Positions 58,298 through 64,000 of a DNA stretch of 64,000 nucleotides are shown here, piece by piece. The position numbers were made by a program, and so were the translations under genes. Source of the DNA: Misgurnus anguillicaudatus (lineage: Eukaryota > Chordata > Actinopteri > Cypriniformes > Cobitidae); NCBI RefSeq assembly GCF_027580225.2, contig NC_073358.2, positions 44,102,501-44,166,500 on the forward strand, written 5' to 3'. Numbering within the stretch: the first letter of the stretch is position 1; every line of letters begins with the position of its first letter. The notes under the pieces were generated by a model, which saw only the letters and a program-made list of their open reading frames with translations, was not told where the DNA came from and made no database searches.

Positions 58298-59189
58298 TTG
58301 GCTATGTTTACATGCACAAAATTTTGTCAATCCGACTCAATTTAATACGATTGAAGGTTGCGGCAATACAGTTTACATGCACCCTAAACATTGCAATCTG
58401 ATTAAAATGTTTGTTTACATGTATATTCTATATAAGCCGAACCGAACATCTGCACAAGCTCACAGCCAGGGTTGCCAGATTTGCGTATCAAAACCAGCCC
58501 AATGGACATTCAAAACTAACCTAAAAGCATCCCAATGACTATTTACAGCCCCAATAACTAATCAATACAATTATTTTATCTTAACCCACAGAAAAAAACT
58601 GGAAACAGTTTAAATAGTAGCCTAAATCTAAACTCGAAAAAAGCAGAGGACTTGGCAACGCCACTCTGCCGACAGCATCTCTCGTCGAGTTCACACGTCT
58701 TTAATCTTTGGATTAAAGTCAAAGCTGGGTTTGAGAAAGTTGTTTTTAGAAGTTTTTTTTTAGATATAGGCAATAAAAACACAAATTTTAAAATACACAA
58801 CACTGTTTTATTGCTTTATGTAGCCTAATGTTATTAAAGTACACATGAGCACTGCAGAATGTACAGCGCATGATCCCATTACCTTAATAATGTGTGTTGC
58901 CATTGCCTTGCTATTGCATGTTTCTGTGACGAGAATCATGTGATACGTAATAAGGTATTTTTGCATTCGATTGAGAAAATACAACGATTCACGCGTTTAC
59001 ATTCATACTTTTTCTCCTAATGATCGTATCAAAGATCGGTCTACACCACCCATTTCAATACAATCGAAATTTGCATCCAATCGACTTTAATCTTATTGAT
59101 TAAGGTGTTTACATGAAAGCTTTTCAATACGATTGAGCCATCAATCCGATTACAAATGGATTATTTGGTTGCATGTAATCGAAGCTACT
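58298..59189. mobile_element. MITE with GGCTATGTTTACATGCAC-like ends
   Basis: Left GGCTATGTTTACATGCACAA and right GGTTGCATGTAATCGAAGCT are imperfect inverted repeats. Subterminal CAATCCGA / AATACGATTGA words recur on both sides (58330, 58360, 59130). Contains an unrelated AGGGTTGCCAGATTTGCG repeat piece near 58470. Confidence 0.6.
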
Positions 59190-59844
59190 GTTGAGTTATT
59201 TGAAATTCTCATAAAAAAGATTTGTGGTATTTCTGAGTCTTTCCATTTGCTCCTTTTGCTTATTGACAATGAGATATTAAAGAGATATACCATATATGTT
59301 TTTTTTAAGACAAAATCGTACTAATCGCTTTAGTGCAATGTACCACTTAGAGGAATACATAAAAAACTAAATGGAGCATCTGCTTGTTGCCTTTAGACTT
59401 CACATAAGTTACATATAGTGCATCCAACTGAGACTATGGCTGTTTTCTGTCTGGTATACTTGATGATAATAATCACATAAATATTCATATGATAATTTGA
59501 ATAAGAAAACCCACTGACATCTCAGCATCTGTGAACCGATGCTGGGGCGCTTCAATATCAGATTCCTCTCAGACCCAAGGTAACACTTTAAAAATGAAAT
59601 TATTGCATTTTAATATGATTTGCCTGAATGAAACATGACTCAACCAAGATTAATATTTCGCAGTAAATGCATGCACACTATCCTATTATAGTAATAATCA
59701 TACACCTTACATAAACTATACACAAACACTACAAACAACCTGCTTTCACGAGAGAGCTTACTTACTGTACCTTTGCAAGCAGAGTAATACTACATTACAC
59801 TCATTACTTATGCAAGAAGGGTTTTAGCTCTAAGCAGTAGTTCT
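59190..59844. other. Non-coding stretch, no gene seen
   Basis: No gene or repeat recognised. Confidence 0.4.
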
Positions 59845-60490
59845 TTAAAGAGATAGTTTACCCCAAAATTGTTACAAACCTTTGTTTTAATGAACACGAA
59901 GGAAGATATTTTGAGGAATGTTTGTAACCAAACCCTTTGTGAGCCCCATTTACTTCCATTGTATTATTTTGTTTAATATGAAAGTGAATAGGGGTCACGA
60001 ACGGTTTAGTTACAAACATTCCTTAAAATATCTATCTTTGTTTTTGGGTGAACTAGGGCTGTAACGATTAATCGTGCAAATGCGCATTCCGTATTCTCAA
60101 TGAATGAATTTTAACTATATTACGGTGAAATCCCAGCACATCCCAAAGCCAAGGGGCGCTCTCGTGCAGAAACTCCCTTTGTGCCACAGAAGAAGCATTA
60201 CAAACGCTATTCCAGGAAATGTTTATAAGGATATTTATATCGCTGTTCTTCAAATTGTTTCAAGTATTTTCATGATAATAAAGAATATTTTGAATATTTT
60301 TGTTTAACCAGTGTTGCTTTTTAAATGAACGTTATAAACGACTCCAACTCATAAGGATTTTAGATCGAAAAGGACTTCGTACCGAACAAAACACCATAGT
60401 ACACACACAAGCTGTGCATGAAACACAGAATCGATTTTTAATGGGACACGCGATTAATCGTTATAGCCCTAGGGTGAACTATACCTTTAA
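59845..60490. mobile_element. Angel-like foldback MITE, copy 2, split by a hAT MITE
   Basis: TTAAAGAGATAGTTTACCCC at the left and GGGTGAAC + TATACCTTTAA at the right, once the nested element is removed. Arms AATGTTTGTAACCAAACC and GGTTTAGTTACAAACATTCC pair. Confidence 0.82.
60054..60471. mobile_element. hAT-type MITE with TAGGGCTGTAACG ends, complete
   Basis: Ends TAGGGCTGTAACGATTAATC and GATTAATCGTTATAGCCCTA. An exact 8-bp direct repeat GGGTGAAC flanks it (60046-60053, 60472-60479). It sits in the right arm of an Angel-like MITE. ORFs inside are not supported. Confidence 0.9.
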
Positions 60491-60565
60491 GGTTGCTTAC
60501 TCTAATGTAGTTGTTTTGAAATTAAATAAAAAACACTTTTGTAACATAATACACAGTAAACTATA

Positions 60566-60645
60566 TGGCACTTCTATTGTTCAAATAGTAAAGCACTGTG
60601 TTACCAGTGCAAGGGTTGTAGGTTCAATTCCCAGGAGACACACAT
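60566..60645 (+). mobile_element. SINE head fragment, copy 5a
   Basis: tRNA-like head with AGTAAAGCACTGTGTTACCA and B-box GGTTCAATTCCCAGG; the 3' body is absent. Confidence 0.6.
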
Positions 60646-60659
60646 TCTAATAAAAAAAT

Positions 60660-60771
60660 ATTACATTTACACATTAAGCAGATGTTTCGTCCAGCGACTA
60701 CATTGTATGTTTATAAAACCCATTACCTTTGCATTTTTCTAACACAATGCTCGACCAATTGAGCTATAGAA
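60660..60771 (-). mobile_element. tRNA-derived SINE, copy 5b (minus strand)
   Basis: ATTACATTTACACATTAAGC (tail complement) to CGACCAATTGAGCTATAG (A-box complement). It lies tail-to-tail with fragment 5a, forming an inverted SINE pair. Confidence 0.7.
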
Positions 60772-61064
60772 ATATATAAAGTACACAATATGAAGAGTTT
60801 GGTTCCAAAACGCAATAAACGCCATTTTTTTATTAGTTACCACCAAAATCAATACTGTATCAGGTCAGTATTAAAAAGTAAATTCTTAATTTTACGCAAA
60901 ATCCGATATCCACCGTGTTATTCTGTCATCTTTTCTCCACAGAATGCCAAAAATCAGCTTAACCAATCACAGCGCACCATTCCACGCATTGTAAACAACA
61001 ATGGCGGTGCGGAATACACACGGAATCCTAGTTTTCTTCATCTACTTTGTAGTTCGTGATCAAC
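60772..61064. other. Non-coding, probable repeat material
   Basis: ACAGAATGCCAAAAATCAGC...AACCAATCACAGCGCACC is familiar from dispersed fish repeats; ends not defined. The 89-aa ORF has no recognisable domain. Confidence 0.35.
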
Positions 61065-61655
61065 AAACAAACAAAACAAGAAAAATAAAAAATATCCACT
61101 TCTAAACCACAACTTTTCGTCTAAATCCGGTCGTGATGCGATAGCGTGACCCCACGCAATACGTCATGATGTCAAGAGGTCACAGAGGACGAACGCGAAA
61201 CTCGAATGATATTAATTAATGTCTTTGTGTCAGTTTATTGTTTACAATGGTTCGCAAATGTACGTTTTATATATGTAACACGTGACCTCCCTACGTCACT
61301 ACGCATTTACGTTAGATCGCGCTGGACCGGATCTAGACGAAAAGTTGTGGTTTAAAAGAGCATATTTTTTATTTTTCTTGTCAAAAATGACAATCGTTTC
61401 ACTAGATAAGACCCTTATGCCTCGTTTGGGATCGTTTATAGACCTTTGAAACTCCGTTGAAAAAAACTGTTAAGTGTTGAGTTAAGTATTAAATGTTGGG
61501 CTCTATTAAAGTCCATTAAAATGAGAAAAATCCTGGAATGTTTTCCTCAAAAAACATAATTTCTTCTCGACTGAACAAAGAAAGACATCAACATTTTGGA
61601 TGACATGGTGGTGAGTAAATTATCTGGATTTTTCTTTTAAGAAAATGGAATATTA
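61065..61655. mobile_element. AAAGGAATATTCC foldback MITE, copy 4 (left part lost)
   Basis: Begins in the arm (ATCCACTTCTAAACCACAAC), passes the centre (CGCTGGACCGGATCTAGACG) and ends TCTTTTAAGAAAATGGAATATT without the final TCCTTTAA. Confidence 0.8.
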
Positions 61656-61955
61656 ATACAATTGTTTATATTTGTTCATTGTGCATTAACTAATGTTAAC
61701 AGTTACAACTTTTTGTTTTAAAAATGTATTAGTAAATGATAAAATTAACATGAATAAGATTAATAAATGCTGTAGAAGTATTGCTTATTATTAGTTTATG
61801 TTAACTAATGCATTATGGAATGCAGCCTGGGAAAATCTGTTAATTTACAAGTTAATTGTTTAATATCCTAAATGATGATTCTTTAATTCTTATGGCGGTC
61901 CTATTTTCATTCCTCGCACACATACATGGGTAATCTAGTTCATTATAAATATTTA
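61656..61955. other. Non-coding, nothing recognised
   Basis: AT-rich spacer. Confidence 0.4.
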
Positions 61956-62340
61956 TGTTGCTAATTACTCTCAGTGCATTATTAATAGCTCAGAAATTTC
62001 CTCAAAGACTATGTAATTAGGCAAGAAAATGAGTCAAAAGCTAATAACGCTGGAAGTTAAAAAAGGCATTTTAAGCGTAGCTCATTTCTGCTCCAGTTTG
62101 CAAAACCCGCAGCCCTCGTTCTTTTTGGTCCCATGCATTTTCATGAAGAGATATCTCGCTCGTGATAAAAACAAGCCCTGACAGCGTGCAACCGTCAAAT
62201 ATTAGCTCGCATTTCATTAGCGTGTATTAGCGCGATATACTAGCTTTGATTGAGGACAGCTGTGCACGTTTAATGTGCTGTTTGTTTGCGCTAATTCAGT
62301 ATTTACCGTTATGATTTTGTAAGCTAAAACAAACTATAGA
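61956..62340. promoter_or_regulatory. Candidate conserved non-coding element (strongest of the set)
   Basis: A continuous ~380-bp repeat-free block dense in homeodomain-type words: GCATTATTAATAGCTC, ACTATGTAATTAGGCAAG, AAAGCTAATAACGC, GCATTTCATTAGCGTGTATT, GCTAATTCAGTATTTACC. No ORF. The texture is typical of vertebrate developmental enhancers. Inference from composition only. Confidence 0.38.
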
Positions 62341-62449
62341 TGTGTGAATAATATCGATGCAGTGTGAATAATAATAATAAAGGCGTCAAATCGTTAACTC
62401 AAAAATTTTAATGTTGGGATTGTTTTCTCACCTTTGTGTCTTTTAAACA
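62341..62449. other. Non-coding spacer
   Basis: Short AT-rich spacer with ATAATAATAATAA. Confidence 0.4.
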
Positions 62450-62454
62450 CTATG

Positions 62455-62689
62455 GGGCAGTTTCCCGGACAGAGTTTTGATTAATCCAAGACTAGGCCTT
62501 AGTTATATTGAGACATTTAAGTAGTTTTTACAATCATACAAAAAACAATACTGGTGTGCATCTTCAGACAAAACAATGGCATTGATGTATGTTGTTAAGA
62601 TATGTCAGTACAAGGTGTTTTTAAATTAAAGCAGCTCAAACATCCATTTTAGTCTTTGCCTAGGATAAACCCTATCTGGGAAACTGCAC
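62455..62689. mobile_element. MITE with GGGCAGTTTCCCGGACAG ends
   Basis: Left GGGCAGTTTCCCGGACAGAG pairs with right ATCTGGGAAACTGCAC. CTATG on both sides (62450-62454, 62690-62694) is an exact 5-bp direct repeat. Interior CCAAGACTAGGCCTTAG / TGCCTAGGATAAACCC. Widespread fish repeat by memory. Confidence 0.75.
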
Positions 62690-62836
62690 CTATGTCTATA
62701 GTATTTAAATAAGAGGAAAAGGTCAAATCGAAAAAATAGTATATATGTTTTTCACCAAACCGTTCGTATAACCCTTGGAAACATACAGCATTAGTGACAT
62801 GGAGTAATTTTATAAAGTTTTGTGTCCTTTTGAAGC

Positions 62837-63279
62837 TTAAAGGAAAACACCACTGTTTTTCAATATTTTACTATGTTCTTACCTCAACTTAGATGCATTA
62901 ATACATGCCTATCTTTTTTCAATGCATGCACGCTTAATCTTTGTACAGCGTGTCGTGAATGTTAGCATTTAGCCTAGCCCCATTCATTCCTATGGCTCCA
63001 AACAGGGATGCATTTAGAAGCCACCAAACACTTCCATGTTTTCCCTATTTAAAGACTGTTACATGAGTAGTTACACGAGTGAGTATGGTAACACAAAATA
63101 AAACTTTTGTTTGGAGCCATAGTTATGAATGGTGCTAGGCTAAATGCTAACATATTCAAGAAGCGCTGTACAAAGATTAAAAGTGCACGCATTGAAAAAA
63201 GATAGGTATATGTATTAATTCATCTTAGTTGAGGTAAGAACATAGTAAAATATTGAAAAGCGGTGGTGTTTTTCTTTAA
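62837..63279. mobile_element. GGAAAACACCACCG foldback MITE, copy 2 (complete)
   Basis: TTAA at 62837 and 63276. Arms AAAGGAAAACACCACTGTTT and AAGCGGTGGTGTTTTTCTTT; inner arms CATTTAGCCTAGCCCCATTC and GGTGCTAGGCTAAATG. Opposite orientation to copy 1, judged from the asymmetric centre. Confidence 0.85.
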
Positions 63280-63390
63280 GAAGAGGTCGTCACAATCCAG
63301 TCCCACTGTAAACAAAACCCAAAACAACACTTTAAAAATCGTAGTTTTTTTTCATCGTTCCTTATTTCGACATCTAATACTCAACATCGT

Positions 63391-63925
63391 TAGTCTGGGA
63401 AAACCCAGACAACTTCCAGCAAATTTAGATTTGCCCTGCAAGTAATCTGGCAAAGAGGCCATTCAAGCCCTTTTCTAATGCCGAGAAATCGCGGCACCAA
63501 TCAGAAACGTTGGCACGGTGATGACGACAGCGCAGCGACGGTGAAGCAGATTTTGTACATTACAAAGATGGATGCCGCCGTGGAACATCACTCGTTCGAA
63601 TCAGCTATCGCTGTTTTAAGCAATTTAAACTTTTCCTTTTTGTTAAAACCCGAGCAAAGCACAACACTCAAAGCCTTCATATCTAAAAAAAAAAAATATG
63701 TTATCGCTGTCTTACCGACTGAATCCGGCAAAAGTTTGAAATAGCTCTGCATACGTCATCTACTTCATCGCTGTAATTGGTTTTAGGTCTATCCAATTGG
63801 ACACAGGCATTTGAGAGAAGTCCGTGGTGACGCCCCTTTGGAAATGATTTTTCTATGAAGCCTTGCCAGACAATAACTCAGTTACTACTGAGAATGGTCT
63901 GGTTTAGTTTTAACCAGGCTACAAC
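63391..63925 (+). mobile_element. TE-like repeat carrying a RecQ-like helicase fragment
   Basis: Starts TTAGTCTGGGAAAACCCAGA (a small terminal hairpin) and ends near AGAATGGTCTGGTTTA, CTGG words in inverted arrangement. I recognise the left flank as a dispersed cyprinid repeat. It holds the 5' coding part of a helicase (63478-63744), with the rest deleted. Confidence 0.5.
63478..63744 (+). pseudogene. RecQ-like DNA helicase, N-terminal fragment
   Basis: Open frame of 88 codons. The part from the internal ATG at 63568 reads MDAAVEHHSFESAIAVLSNL, then a Q-motif-like FLLKPEQSTTLKAFI, and the helicase motif I AVLPTESGKSL. RecQ helicases have (V/M)(L/M)PTG(G/Y)GKS here, so the first Gly of the Walker A is Glu in this copy. 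An A-run at 63688-63699 has also turned the preceding residues into a KKKK stretch. A stop follows two codons later, so all other helicase motifs (DEAH box, motifs III-VI) are absent. Family members are ATP-driven 3'-5' helicases of 400 residues or more. This fragment cannot be one and is read as part of a mobile element, not a host gene. Similar helicase leaders occur in many fish repeats, by memory. Confidence 0.6.
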
Positions 63926-64000
63926 ATCTTGAAAATATGCAGTTAAATGAATTCGGCCTACTTCTGATGTGTCGCTATGTTATCTCTCTATCTTATTATC

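Noticed and set aside
59755..59785. 24-nt minus-strand exon between a TAG acceptor and a GTAAGTAAG donor
   Set aside because: The acceptor has no polypyrimidine tract and the encoded peptide matches nothing I know.
60300..60650. 116-aa plus-strand ORF
   Set aside because: It crosses from a hAT MITE through an Angel-like arm into a SINE, so it is a mosaic of unrelated repeats.

Overview
The window is AT-rich vertebrate DNA made almost entirely of non-coding sequence and DNA-transposon debris. The repeat families (long foldback MITEs flanked by TTAA, TAGGGCTG hAT MITEs, a Tc1 relic, a Harbinger relic, tRNA-derived SINEs with a TAAATGTAA-type tail) are ones I associate with cyprinid fish such as zebrafish, carps and barbs. 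That assignment comes from memory of repeat families, not from a search. I saw no intact gene, no rRNA or tRNA gene, no CRISPR array and no recognisable LTR or LINE element.

The one part of a host gene I can support is a 30-nt, in-frame candidate microexon on the minus strand at 16315-16344. It has an excellent acceptor (polypyrimidine tract, CAG) and donor (AAG|gtaaga) and encodes CDSESDIDDK. This resembles the short acidic CDS(E/D)SD...K segment of AUTS2/FBRSL1-family proteins. If correct, the window is intronic sequence of a very large minus-strand developmental gene. That would fit the lack of other exons and the several repeat-free, homeodomain/octamer-rich blocks (about 5.1-5.5, 14.1-14.3, 17.1-17.25, 23.8-24.4, 38.8-38.9, 42.3-42.5, 49.2-49.6, 56.0-56.3 and 62.0-62.3 kb) that look like candidate conserved enhancers.

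Layout. 0-5 kb: a complete hAT MITE with 8-bp target duplication, then nested TTAA-type MITEs and an element with GGGTGATTCTCAC ends. 6-7.5 kb: a three-fold tandem chimera of two MITE families. 8-16 kb: SINE, nested MITEs, Tc1 relic. 16.3 kb: microexon. 17-29 kb: dense nested foldback elements. 30-35 kb: two copies of a Harbinger-like MITE plus a foldback MITE. 35.7-37.2 kb: a 1.4-kb compound tetranucleotide microsatellite with an embedded 14-copy 17-bp minisatellite. 39-41 kb: Harbinger relic with Myb/SANT-like coding remains. 44-48 kb: a 617-bp near-perfect palindrome, SINE, and a 1.7-kb element containing a nested repeat. 48.1-49.2 kb: eight copies of a ~144-bp tandem repeat. 50-61 kb: more nested MITEs and SINEs. 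62.8-63.9 kb: foldback MITE followed by an element carrying the start of a RecQ-like helicase.

Nothing here works as an operon or pathway. The coherent story is layered transposition into a putative giant intron, with several insertion orders readable from interrupted repeats and target duplications.
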